From positions 1-64,000 of the forward strand of contig NZ_JAFFQA010000005.1 of the NCBI RefSeq assembly GCF_016919065.1: DNA of 64,000 nt. Reading direction: 5' to 3'. Source of the stretch: Desulfobulbus rhabdoformis. GTDB lineage: Bacteria > Desulfobacterota > Desulfobulbia > Desulfobulbales > Desulfobulbaceae. This document shows positions 1 to 7,880 of this stretch, piece after piece (positions within the stretch are counted from its first letter, which is position 1; the number at the start of each line of letters is the position of its first letter). Made by a program: the position numbers and the translations under genes. The notes below the pieces were generated by a model that saw only the letters and a list, made by a program, of their open reading frames with translations, was not told the origin of the DNA and searched no databases.

Positions 1-76
1 TCCGAACACGGAAGTTAAGCTCTTCAGCGCCGATGGTACTGCATGGGAGACTATGTGGGAGAGTAGGTCGCCGCCG
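1..76 (+). rRNA. rrf: 5S ribosomal RNA, 3' part
   Basis: The first bases match the conserved middle and 3' part of bacterial 5S rRNA: a CCGAACnCGGAAGTTAAGC-like segment, then a GCGCCGATGGTACT-like segment and a closing GGGAGAGTAGGTCG-like arm. The 5' part lies outside the window. The 3' end is set at about 76, where a CCGCCG segment gives way to a T-run; the exact end is uncertain by a few bases. A strong terminator follows at once, so this is the last gene of an rRNA operon lying to the left. Confidence 0.93.
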
Positions 77-86
77 TTTTTATCGC

Positions 87-127
87 AAAAAGCCCGTAAT
101 CAGCTTCGCTGATTACGGGCTTTTTTT
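87..127 (+). terminator. rho-independent terminator of the rRNA operon
   Basis: A perfect 12-bp stem (GCCCGTAATCAG with its complement) encloses a short CTTCG loop and runs into seven T. The upstream A-run extends the stem and would let it work in both directions. Its position just after 5S rRNA makes it the operon terminator. Confidence 0.92.
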
Positions 128-257
128 GTGCTTATTGGTCTCACTTTCCGTCTATCCTATGCATCGAGGATGCATCACATTACTTGGGATGTTTCACCGA
201 TAGTCCCCTCCCCCACCGCTCCTTCACCTAGCTTTTTTAAAACAGCCCCCCAAAGAG

Positions 258-293
258 AAAAGCCCCTTTTCTCAATTGAGAAAAGGGGCTTTT
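258..293. terminator. bidirectional terminator downstream of rubredoxin
   Basis: AAAAGCCCCTTTT and AAAAGGGGCTTTT are perfect complements separated by CTCAATTGAG, which is itself palindromic. The hairpin lies 19 bases past the stop of the minus-strand rubredoxin gene and would end the metH-rubredoxin transcript. On the plus strand it would give a second stop behind the rRNA operon. Confidence 0.85.
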
Positions 294-311
294 GTTCATC
301 ATCGCAAGCGA

Positions 312-485
312 TCAATCCAGTGGGTCAAAATTGTCCTTGGTGGCATAACACATAGGACACACCCAGGCCTCAGGAAGTTCCTCAAACACTGTTCCAGGTG
401 GAATAGCATTCATGGGGTCACCTTTCTCTGGATCATACACATACCCACAGTTGGCACAGATGTATCGCTCGCTGGTTGCATTCAT
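312..485 (-). CDS. rubredoxin
   Basis: A 57-residue protein, read by translating the minus strand. It has the two rubredoxin metal knuckles, CANCGY (Cys10, Cys13) and CPMC (Cys43, Cys46), the YDPEKGD turn and the [14 protein letters not shown] core. These bind one Fe(SCys)4 centre in a small soluble electron carrier. The usual family length is 52-55 residues, so it is complete. The ATG lies 3 nt past the stop of the large methionine synthase gene, and its ribosome site must lie inside that gene's 3' end, so the two are surely co-transcribed. A terminator follows. The rubredoxin call is certain. A role in reducing the cobalamin of its neighbour, or in oxygen defence, is only inference from position. 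Confidence 0.95.
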   Translation of the reverse strand: MNATSERYICANCGYVYDPEKGDPMNAIPPGTVFEELPEAWVCPMCYATKDNFDPLD

Positions 486-488
486 GGT

Positions 489-2927
489 TTACACCGCAAA
501 GTATTTTGCTTGAGGATGATGGGCCACGATGGCAGAGGTTGTCTGTTCGGGGACCATTTGCATATTTTCCGTCAGGCTCACTCCGATACCTTCAGGCTTG
601 AGGAAGGCAAACAAAGGCTTGTGAGCGTCCAAATCGGGGCATGCAGGGTACCCAAACCCATAACGCGACCCCTGGTACTCCTGGGTAACAACATCTCCAT
701 CATCGCCTCCCAGACTTAACTCCTTGCGCATTTTACGATGCCAGTATTCCGCCAGTGCATCGGTGACCTCAACACTGAACCCATGCAGCATCAAATAGTC
801 ATGGTAGGAGTCGGCCTCGTAGAGTTTGGCGATCTCTTTGGCTATGATATCACCAATGGTGACAACAAAAAAGCCCGCAACATCGCCTCCCTCTTTTTCT
901 GTTTTAAAATAATCGGCAATACAGAGAAAGGGGGCCTCGGCCTGACGAGGAAAGGTAAAGATGTGCTCTTTTCCTTCCGCCTCAACGATCAAATCGTTTT
1001 CCTTCGAGTGGCAGGAAAAATAGCCATAGCTCACCTTGGGCTGCAGCCAGCCTTCAGCAACAGACTTTTCGATTAAAGTTTTATACAGTGGACGAACCTT
1101 TCCTTCGATGAGCTCTCTATACTCCTCTGCTTCCATTTTTGCCCGACGATAGCCCCAACGACCTCTGAAAAGAGCCTGCTCATTTATCAGGGCAAAAAGC
1201 TCAGAAGGATCAACATTCTCCACGTAGCGCTGGCCTACAAAGGGTGCTTGTGGAACAGGGTTGGAACGATCGATCTCTAAGACCTTAACCCCTGGCTTCA
1301 TCGGTTTGATCGCGGTGGCCTCGTCATACTCGGTGGCTTTCAGTGTCCCCTCTTCAAACTGCTGTGCGGCTCTTAAGCCCGCAAATGCATCTGAACAGTA
1401 GACCACCGGTCCTTCATATTTAGGCACACAGGATTCAGCTACAAACTTCGGTGTTAGAGCTGCCCCACCCAACATGATGGGGACTCTCAAACCAGCCTCC
1501 CTGTACTGCGGCATGGAATCTTGCATGACCAGAGCCGATTTAACCAGCAATCCGGAGAGACCGATCATATCGACCTTATACTCTTTGGCTTTTTCTATAA
1601 TTGTCTCCACAGGCATTTTAATGCCAATATTATAGACCTTATATCCATTGTTCGAGAGTATGATGTCGACCAGGTTCTTGCCGATGTCATGCACATCTCC
1701 CTGAACAGTCGCCAGGAGGATCTTTGTGGTCGTATCGCTTTCCGCTTTCTCCATATAGGGTTCAAGCAGAGATACAGAGACCTTCATGACCTCGGCGGAC
1801 TGTAAAACAAAGGGGAGCAAAATTTCTCCCTTACCAAACAGCTCTCCCACATGCCGCATGGCTGGTACCAGAATCTGGTTGATAATATTAATCGGTTTGA
1901 AACGCTGCCGGAGAATGGCCAACAGATCTTCCAATCCGTCTTTATCTCCATCCATGACTTTGTTGAAGAGCTGTTCTTCAACCGTTTTTTCATTGGCTTC
2001 ATCACCTTCATCGGCGGCAGCGGTTTTATCACTGAAATATTCGATAAAACGCATCAGAGGATTCTTCTCTCCCTCCCCTTCCCTGTTCAGCAGCAGATCC
2101 AGACAAACTTCGCGATCCTCTTCGGGAATACGCGCCAAAGGAATAATTTTGGCTGCATCCACGATGGCAGCGTCCAACCCAGCGCAGACTGCCTCGTGCA
2201 GGAAGACCGAGTTGAGCACTCGGCGGGCCTGAGGGGATAAGCCAAAGGAGATATTACTGAGGCCCAGGACTGTCAGGCAGCCGGGCAGTTCACTTTTTAT
2301 CAGGCGAATGCCTTCCATGGTATCCATGGCTGCTGTACGCAAATTTTCATCGCCGGAGCCTACGGTGAAGGTTAGGCAGTCAAAGAGGAGATCCTGAGGA
2401 CGCAGGCCGCACTCATCGACGGCGATGGCATGAATCTCTTTGGCGATACGAATCTTATCCCCACTGGTCATGGCCATTCCCTGCTGATCGATCGTCAGGG
2501 CAACAACGGCTGCACCGTATTTTTTTGCAGCCTTACAGACACGCCGCAGATTTACGCCGCCATCCTCCAGATTGACGGAGTTGACGATCGCCCGGCCAGG
2601 ATAAATACGCAGGCAGGCCTCGATGCACTCTGGAGTGGTCGAATCGATCATCAAAGGTGCTTTGAGACTGGCTGCACAGAGGCTGACCAGTGTGGTCAGG
2701 TCTTTAAGCTCGTCACGCCCGGCATAGGCGGTACAGAGATCGATAACATGCGCTCCCTTGTTCTCCTGTTCAACTGCAATTTTCAAACAGGCCTGGTAGT
2801 CGTCGGCAAGCAGCAGCTCCCGAAATTTTTTGGATCCGTTGGAGTTCGCCCGCTCTCCAATAAGAAGCGGCGGTATTTCCTGTTGCAGTTCAACGGCCTG
2901 ATAGAGACTTGATACTGATGGTTTCAT
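489..2927 (-). CDS. metH: cobalamin-dependent methionine synthase, folate/B12/activation part
   Basis: 812 residues covering MetH without its homocysteine domain. In order: pterin-binding domain (GERANSNGSKKF, 24-35; about 1-290), B12 cap (about 315-395), cobalamin domain with the DxHxxG signature DVHDIGKN (411-418, His413 as axial ligand) and an SGLLVKS segment (458-464), then the S-adenosylmethionine activation domain (about 555-812) with RGRWGYRR near 590 and RYGFGYPACPD at 755-765. It would transfer methyl from methyl-tetrahydrofolate to cobalamin and be re-methylated with SAM. The ATG overlaps the stop of the upstream homocysteine-binding gene by 4 nt and follows a strong GGGAGGTGAG ribosome site. 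Together the two genes equal one normal MetH; rubredoxin follows. Confidence 0.95.
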   Translation of the reverse strand: MKPSVSSLYQAVELQQEIPPLLIGERANSNGSKKFRELLLADDYQACLKIAVEQENKGAHVIDLCTAYAGRDELKDLTTLVSLCAASLKAPLMIDSTTPECIEACLRIYPGRAIVNSVNLEDGGVNLRRVCKAAKKYGAAVVALTIDQQGMAMTSGDKIRIAKEIHAIAVDECGLRPQDLLFDCLTFTVGSGDENLRTAAMDTMEGIRLIKSELPGCLTVLGLSNISFGLSPQARRVLNSVFLHEAVCAGLDAAIVDAAKIIPLARIPEEDREVCLDLLLNREGEGEKNPLMRFIEYFSDKTAAADEGDEANEKTVEEQLFNKVMDGDKDGLEDLLAILRQRFKPINIINQILVPAMRHVGELFGKGEILLPFVLQSAEVMKVSVSLLEPYMEKAESDTTTKILLATVQGDVHDIGKNLVDIILSNNGYKVYNIGIKMPVETIIEKAKEYKVDMIGLSGLLVKSALVMQDSMPQYREAGLRVPIMLGGAALTPKFVAESCVPKYEGPVVYCSDAFAGLRAAQQFEEGTLKATEYDEATAIKPMKPGVKVLEIDRSNPVPQAPFVGQRYVENVDPSELFALINEQALFRGRWGYRRAKMEAEEYRELIEGKVRPLYKTLIEKSVAEGWLQPKVSYGYFSCHSKENDLIVEAEGKEHIFTFPRQAEAPFLCIADYFKTEKEGGDVAGFFVVTIGDIIAKEIAKLYEADSYHDYLMLHGFSVEVTDALAEYWHRKMRKELSLGGDDGDVVTQEYQGSRYGFGYPACPDLDAHKPLFAFLKPEGIGVSLTENMQMVPEQTTSAIVAHHPQAKYFAV

Positions 2928-3847
2928 GCACTCACCTCCCGTGCTCCTGGTTTCACTCCTTCCAGGGTCTCCACCAGCTTTTTAATGTGTGTCGCTGTGG
3001 TGCCACAACACCCCCCGACAATACTCACCCCATAATCGGTGATAAAACGCTTCATCTCCTGGGCATACTGCTCGGGGGTGAGGGGATAACAGGTTTTACC
3101 GTCGACAACCTCGGGCAATCCCTGGTTGGGCACACAGGAGATGCGTTTGGGCCAGTTGCGGCTCAGCCAGCGTATGTGCGATTCCATATCCTGGGGTCCC
3201 GTGGCACAGTTCATGCCAAAAGATAATATGGGAAAGGGCTCAAAGGTAACAGCCGCCGCCGCAATATCAGTTCCCACCAGCATGGTTCCTGTCCGCTCAA
3301 TGGTCACAGAAGCCATCACAGGAATGTCGGTGTTCAGGGCTTCCAATATTTCAAAGCAGGTCGTCATTGCAGTTTTAATCTGCAAAAGATCCTGGCAGGT
3401 TTCTATGATGAGCATATCAACGCCGGCCTCTACCAGGGCATGTACCTGTTCCTGATAGGCTGCAATAAGTTCATCAACCGTGATATGTCCCAAAGAAGGC
3501 AGCTTCGTTCCCGGTCCAATGGAGCCGGCAATATAGGTGTTGGCTTTTCCATTGATGGCCCTGCGGGCCAGTTCAACCCCAGCCGTGTTAAGTTCTTTTA
3601 CCTTGTCTTGCAGGCCATATTCTTCGAGGACGATTCGGCTGGCACCAAAGGTATTGGTCTCAATGACCATTGCTCCGGCATCAACGAAACTTTTGTGCAA
3701 AGCGGTAATGACATCAGGGGCAGTGAGGTTCAAGAGCTCATTGCACCCCTCCTTCCCTTCCCAAGCTGAAAATGGGATAATCATTTCTTGGAGATTTGTT
3801 CCGCAGGCGCCGTCGAGTATCAGCACCTCATGATCTTGTGGTCGCAT
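2924..3847 (-). CDS. metH: methionine synthase homocysteine-binding subunit
   Basis: 307 residues from the chosen ATG. It is the zinc-dependent homocysteine S-methyltransferase barrel that forms the first domain of standard MetH: ILDGACGTN near the N-terminus, IETNTFGA, SIGPGTK, GMNCATGP (first zinc Cys) and GGCCGTT near the C-terminus (the other two zinc Cys). It would bind homocysteine thiolate and accept methyl from the cobalamin protein encoded next. The stop overlaps the next ATG (ATGA). The frame stays open upstream to a TTG at 4009, but those 54 residues resemble nothing in the family, while the ATG at 3847 puts the LDGACGT motif at the normal distance. Upstream ribosome site is weak. 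Separate Hcy and B12 proteins instead of one chain are the unusual point. Confidence 0.92.
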   Translation of the reverse strand: MRPQDHEVLILDGACGTNLQEMIIPFSAWEGKEGCNELLNLTAPDVITALHKSFVDAGAMVIETNTFGASRIVLEEYGLQDKVKELNTAGVELARRAINGKANTYIAGSIGPGTKLPSLGHITVDELIAAYQEQVHALVEAGVDMLIIETCQDLLQIKTAMTTCFEILEALNTDIPVMASVTIERTGTMLVGTDIAAAAVTFEPFPILSFGMNCATGPQDMESHIRWLSRNWPKRISCVPNQGLPEVVDGKTCYPLTPEQYAQEMKRFITDYGVSIVGGCCGTTATHIKKLVETLEGVKPGAREVSA

Positions 3848-4224
3848 TGGTATTTCTCGTGGGTTTAGATTCGACTCGTCTTTCACTGTATATCCAAATT
3901 CATTGACAGAAAATGAAGCAGTCTCAAGAGGAGTGTGAAAGGAAACGTTGCCTTGGTCGAGACTGACAAAAACAACAAAATTCATGCTAAATTTTATTGA
4001 ATTCAGCAAGAAAGTCGATCTTACAATACTATATTGTCAAATTCTTGCACGGCTTTGCCGCATTTTTTTCCTCTTTTCTCCCCGCCCAGTCCAAACAGCC
4101 CGCATTTCCTGTTCAAATCGCGGAGAGGGATGCTTGTCAAACCGCTCTTTTTTTTCTACAGTGATATATTTACGCCTACATTAAGACCTGATTTCGTTTT
4201 AACCACCTTTATCCGGATAGTTCC
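3848..4224. other. divergent intergenic region between metH and glmU-like gene
   Basis: 377 bases with no convincing gene. On the minus strand a TTGACA stands 200 bases ahead of the metH start, partly inside the near-palindrome ACAATAcTATATTGT (about 4022-4037), a possible operator. On the plus strand an extended -10 lies at 4162-4170. I looked for the conserved cobalamin-riboswitch box or a SAM riboswitch ahead of metH and saw neither. Confidence 0.5.
4158..4170 (+). promoter_or_regulatory. candidate extended -10 promoter of glmU-like gene
   Basis: ACAGTGATATATT contains TGA-TATATT, which fits an extended -10 (TGnTATAAT-like), 55 bases before the ATG. No good -35 is present at 17 bases. The same 13 bases recur ahead of the beta-glucan synthase gene at 16144-16156. 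Confidence 0.35.
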
Positions 4225-5238
4225 ATGTCATCATCAATCATTGCCGTTGTCCTCGCTGCAGGCAAGGGCACCCGAATGAAATCCGCTGTGGCCAAGGTGC
4301 TGCACCCTGTTTTTTTTCGGCCCATGATCCATCACGTGCTCGACACTGTTATTCATGCAGGAATTGAAAAGTGTGCCGTTATTATCGGCCATCAACGGGA
4401 GGCAGTTGAAGAAGCTCTTGCATCCTACAGGGTTGACACCGTGCTCCAAAAAGAGCAACTCGGTACAGGGCATGCAGTGCTCTGCGCCCAAGAGAGCTGC
4501 GCGGGCCAGGATGCGGTCCTGATCCTCTGCGGGGACACCCCGCTTGTTCGCCCCGAAACACTCCAGGAAATGATCAAGCTCCATCAGCGTGAAAATGCTA
4601 CACTGACCCTGATGACCACCCTGGTGGAAAGCCCCTTTGGTTACGGACGAATTTTACGTGATACCAAGGGACACATCACCGGTATTGTCGAGCAAAAAGA
4701 TGCCAGCGAATCGCAACGGCAGATACAAGAAATCAATGCAGGAATTTACCTGGTTAAGCATTCTTTTCTCTTTGAGGCCCTTTCCCAGGTGGGGACCAAT
4801 AATGCCCAGGGGGAAGTCTACCTGACCGACATCGTGGCTCTGGCGAAAAACAGTGGACTCCCGGTACAGGGTTTTGTGCACCCGGACCCCATTGACGTAC
4901 TCGGTGTGAACTCACGTGTTGAACTTGCACAGGCACAACAGACGTTGCAGCAGCGCCGTACTCTTGAACTGATGATAGCTGGTGTCACCCTGGAGTCTCC
5001 TGAAACAATTTTAGTCTCTGCCGACTGCATCCTTGGCCAGGACTGCCAGCTGGAACCAAATGTTCGCCTGAGCGCTGGTACCACACTCGGCAGTGGCTGT
5101 CTGGTAGGAACCGGTGCTGTTCTCAAAAACTGCCAGCTGGGTGACCGGGTACGCATTGGTGCCCACGCGGTTTTGATAGGCTGCACCCTGGAAGCAGACA
5201 GCGAGGTAGCCCCTTTAACTTACCAGAATCATGCATAA
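4225..5238 (+). CDS. short GlmU-like UDP-N-acetylglucosamine pyrophosphorylase
   Basis: 337 residues. The N-terminal two thirds are a GlmU-type nucleotidyltransferase: LAAGKGTRMKS (10-20), QLGTGHAV, CGDTPLV, FGYGRI, EINAGIY and GVNSR. This domain makes UDP-GlcNAc from GlcNAc-1-phosphate and UTP. From about residue 255 a left-handed beta-helix begins (GQDCQLEPN, GSGCLVGTG, GDRVRIG hexapeptides) but stops after about five coils. Standard GlmU is about 456 residues; the missing C-terminus holds the catalytic His and acetyl-CoA site of the acetyltransferase. The stop is clean, with no hexapeptides in other frames after it, so this looks like a natural short form acting only as uridylyltransferase; another enzyme would then have to acetylate glucosamine-1-phosphate. 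Confidence 0.85.
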   Translation: MSSSIIAVVLAAGKGTRMKSAVAKVLHPVFFRPMIHHVLDTVIHAGIEKCAVIIGHQREAVEEALASYRVDTVLQKEQLGTGHAVLCAQESCAGQDAVLILCGDTPLVRPETLQEMIKLHQRENATLTLMTTLVESPFGYGRILRDTKGHITGIVEQKDASESQRQIQEINAGIYLVKHSFLFEALSQVGTNNAQGEVYLTDIVALAKNSGLPVQGFVHPDPIDVLGVNSRVELAQAQQTLQQRRTLELMIAGVTLESPETILVSADCILGQDCQLEPNVRLSAGTTLGSGCLVGTGAVLKNCQLGDRVRIGAHAVLIGCTLEADSEVAPLTYQNHA

Positions 5239-5298
5239 TGCAAAACTTTTCTCTCCGGCGCTGAACGTCGGTTGATTTTTTATGGAGTAGATACCCAC

Positions 5299-6588
5299 AT
5301 GACAGACTTGAAAAAAATGTATTCGACCCTGCGCGGCGATTCTTTCCCCATGGATATGACCATCTCTTTTGGTGATCAAACACTGGTCTACCGGAAGAAG
5401 ACTTGGAAAATCCCCATGGAGGATGGTACCGTTGATGAGCGGGGGCTGCGCTATGGAGAAAATCCGGATCAGGAAGCAGCCCTCTATGAATTAGTGAATG
5501 GCAACCTACTTTTGGGCGAGTGCCAGTTCATCGAACCGGGCAACGGTCTGGTGAGTTCCATCGCCGTGGAGGATATGCTCCAGGTAGGCAAACATCCAGG
5601 AAAGATCAACCTCACCGATGTCGACAATGGCTTGAATATCATCAAGTACATGATCGATAAGCCGGCGGCGGCCATCCTGAAGCACAACAACCCCTGCGGA
5701 GCTGCCATTGGCACCAGCCTGGCCGATGCCTACAACAGGGCTAACCGTTGCGATCGCATTGCCGCCTTTGGAGGCGCGGTGGTGACCAGCCAGGCCATTG
5801 ATAGAGAAACCGCAGAGCTGATGTCGCAGAACTATCTTGAGGTTGTCTGCGCCCCTGATTTTGAAGACGGCGTTCTCGAGATTCTTGCCCGTCGCAAAAA
5901 CCTGCGCGTCATTCGTATGCCGAGGATCACGCGTCTGGGAGATTTTGAAAAATTTCGATTTGTTGACTTCAAGTCATTGATCGACGGCGGCATTGTTGTT
6001 CAACAGTCTGCGGTCAACTCCATCCGCTCAGCCCAGGATCTCAAACCAGCGGTCAGTACCTATAAAGGTGTGGACTACGCCTGTGAACGCCAACCCACCC
6101 AGCGCGAAATCGACGATATGCTCTTTGGCTGGGCCGTTGAGCACGGTGTGACCTCCAACTCGGTAATCTATGTCAAGGATGGCTGCACCACTGCCATTGG
6201 CGCCGGTGAGCAGGACCGTGTTGGGGTGGCTGAAATTGCCATTCAGAAAGCGTACACCAAATATGCCGATGTTACCTGCTTTGATGCCCATGGCATCCCC
6301 TATGCCGATCTGGTCCTGCAGATTGCCCAGGGCAAACGCGATATGGCGGAAAAAGAGGCGATTGATGCCAAGGTCAAGGCAGAGCGTGCTGGCCTGCCAG
6401 GTTCGGTTATGATCTCCGATGCCTTCTTCCCCTTCCGAGACGCTGCTGATGTCGGAATACGTGAGGGTGTGACCGCTATCTTACAGGCAGGTGGCTCGAT
6501 TCGTGATTTTGAATCCATCCAGGCCTGCAACGAGGCTGATCCCCAAGTCGCCATGATGTATACTGGTCAGCGATCTTTTAAGCACTAA
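5299..6588 (+). CDS. purH: stand-alone AICAR formyltransferase (PurH C-terminal type)
   Basis: 429 residues matching the AICAR transformylase part of PurH, which transfers a formyl group from 10-formyl-THF to AICAR in purine synthesis. Seen: RYGENPDQ (51-58), the active-site KHNNPCG (128-134, Lys-His pair), AFGGAVV, SDAFFPF and a C-terminal GGSIRDFES...MMYTGQRSFKH ending typical of PurH. The N-terminal IMP cyclohydrolase (MGS-like) domain is missing; only about 45 unrelated residues precede the first motif. Start: the ATG at 5299, preceded by GGAG at 5284-5287, is preferred over the in-frame start at 5272. IMP cyclohydrolase activity must come from another gene. It lies 60 bases after the GlmU-like gene and may share its transcript. 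Confidence 0.9.
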   Translation: MTDLKKMYSTLRGDSFPMDMTISFGDQTLVYRKKTWKIPMEDGTVDERGLRYGENPDQEAALYELVNGNLLLGECQFIEPGNGLVSSIAVEDMLQVGKHPGKINLTDVDNGLNIIKYMIDKPAAAILKHNNPCGAAIGTSLADAYNRANRCDRIAAFGGAVVTSQAIDRETAELMSQNYLEVVCAPDFEDGVLEILARRKNLRVIRMPRITRLGDFEKFRFVDFKSLIDGGIVVQQSAVNSIRSAQDLKPAVSTYKGVDYACERQPTQREIDDMLFGWAVEHGVTSNSVIYVKDGCTTAIGAGEQDRVGVAEIAIQKAYTKYADVTCFDAHGIPYADLVLQIAQGKRDMAEKEAIDAKVKAERAGLPGSVMISDAFFPFRDAADVGIREGVTAILQAGGSIRDFESIQACNEADPQVAMMYTGQRSFKH

Positions 6589-6617
6589 ACGAAATAAACT
6601 CACCGAGAACTCTACAC

Positions 6618-6650
6618 AAGGGGAGATGTTGTAGCTGTCTCCCCTTTTTT
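6618..6650 (+). terminator. terminator after AICAR formyltransferase
   Basis: AAGGGGAGA and TCTCCCCTT form a perfect 9-bp stem with an 11-base loop, followed by further T residues. It abuts the stop of the convergent oxidoreductase gene at 6650. Confidence 0.8.
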
Positions 6651-7624
6651 CATACCTGCTGCCACTGCCCTGTCACAGATGATTGCAGGCAGGCCGCACA
6701 GACACGAACAGCTGCCTCCCCGGCCTCAGGAGCAATGGGATTCTCCCCTTCCCCGCAAAGAAAACGATACCAGTCCTGCAAAAGCGGGATGATCGTACTC
6801 ACCGGTTCACCACAGTCAAAAGGCTGGGCCTGCGAGCCCTGGATCAAGTCCATCTGATGATGCACCTGATCCCCATGCAGCTGGCCCTTCTCGCCAATAA
6901 ATTCAAATCGCCCTGAACGAGCTGGACCGATTTTGGAGCTGTCGACAACACCCAAGGTGCCATCTTCCAGCTCAACCAAAGCCACCAGATGATCTTCCAT
7001 ACTTTGGCTCAAGACACAGCGAGTTCGGGCCATAACCCGAATAATCTTTTGCCCGGTTATGTATTGGAGAGCGTCAAAGATATGAACGGCGGAATGAAAA
7101 CTCACCCCGGCTCCGGCGTGCTCTGCCTGATCAAGCCAGCCAGGGGGGGCCGGTTCCAGGCGCTGGTTTGCTGAAAGGCTGCGGAGCTGACCGATTACAT
7201 TTAGCTGAGCTTTAAGGGCGTTGATCACCCGATTGTAACGCAGGGTTTGGCCAATAGTGAGACCGAGTTTTTTCTCGGCAAACGATTGAACAATAACCGT
7301 TGCATCTTCAACGGTCACTGCCATGGGTTTTTCCAAAAGCAGGGGCTTACCTGCCTCGGCGCAGGCAAGGGCTACCTGGCGATTTAAGGTTGGCGGAAGG
7401 GCCATAATAAGGCAGTCAACCTTTGGTGAGACGATCAGATCCTGCCATACAGGGTACCATTGGCACCCAAGTTCGTCGGCAAGCTCCTGGCCTGTCAAGC
7501 TCCGGCGGCTCAGGGCCGTAAGTTCAAGCCCCTCGACATCGTTGACAATATGACGAGCGTAGCGACTCCCATGCTTGCCTGCACCAATTACCCCAACACG
7601 AAGCGTCCTACTGAGCGATCCCAT
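6650..7624 (-). CDS. Gfo/Idh/MocA-family NAD(P)-dependent oxidoreductase
   Basis: 324 residues. The N-terminal Rossmann domain starts with VGVIGAGKHGSRYA (10-23), which binds NAD(P). EKPMAV near residue 100 is the family's EKP motif with the catalytic lysine. The C-terminal half has the mixed sheet of the family, including the HSAVHIFDAL segment where the active-site histidines sit. Members oxidise or reduce sugars, inositols or related ligands; the substrate cannot be read from the sequence. It lies downstream of the tetrapyrrole operon but is separated from it by 241 bases with a large inverted repeat, so it may be transcribed on its own. Confidence 0.85.
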   Translation of the reverse strand: MGSLSRTLRVGVIGAGKHGSRYARHIVNDVEGLELTALSRRSLTGQELADELGCQWYPVWQDLIVSPKVDCLIMALPPTLNRQVALACAEAGKPLLLEKPMAVTVEDATVIVQSFAEKKLGLTIGQTLRYNRVINALKAQLNVIGQLRSLSANQRLEPAPPGWLDQAEHAGAGVSFHSAVHIFDALQYITGQKIIRVMARTRCVLSQSMEDHLVALVELEDGTLGVVDSSKIGPARSGRFEFIGEKGQLHGDQVHHQMDLIQGSQAQPFDCGEPVSTIIPLLQDWYRFLCGEGENPIAPEAGEAAVRVCAACLQSSVTGQWQQV

Positions 7625-7662
7625 AAAAAAATCCTCTCAATTTCCTTTGATCAGGTATGAAT

Positions 7663-7880
7663 CCGGATTTCTCATGAGTGCAGTCTGCGTCATATTCAGA
7701 GTTTTTGACGATGAATTATAGTTGACTCTATTCATTGCCAAAATACTGCCGAAGATAGAGCTGCCTGGACTGCCCCGAGGTGAACATTTTGGTGGAATTA
7801 TGAATGAGTCTTTACCGATCCGAGAGATCGTTGCCATGCATATTCTTACAACATCAACAAAATGTTCATGAGAAATCCGG
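7663..7880. repeat. MITE-like element with 15-bp terminal inverted repeats
   Basis: CCGGATTTCTCATGA at 7663-7677 is the exact reverse complement of 7866-7880. The next three base pairs inward are all G-T. The 188 bases between hold no convincing gene (a 106-codon open frame at 7637-7957 looks like chance). The right arm supplies the last codons and stop (FS-TGA) of the hypothetical gene upstream. No clear target-site duplication was seen. It could be a non-autonomous transposon remnant or a long-range RNA hairpin. Confidence 0.55.

Noticed and set aside
3848..4009. 54-residue N-terminal extension of the Hcy subunit
   Set aside because: It begins with TTG, has no family match, and the ATG at 3847 gives the expected N-terminus.
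3848..4224. Cobalamin or SAM riboswitch ahead of metH
   Set aside because: The conserved B12 box and SAM-box cores were not found on the minus strand of this leader.
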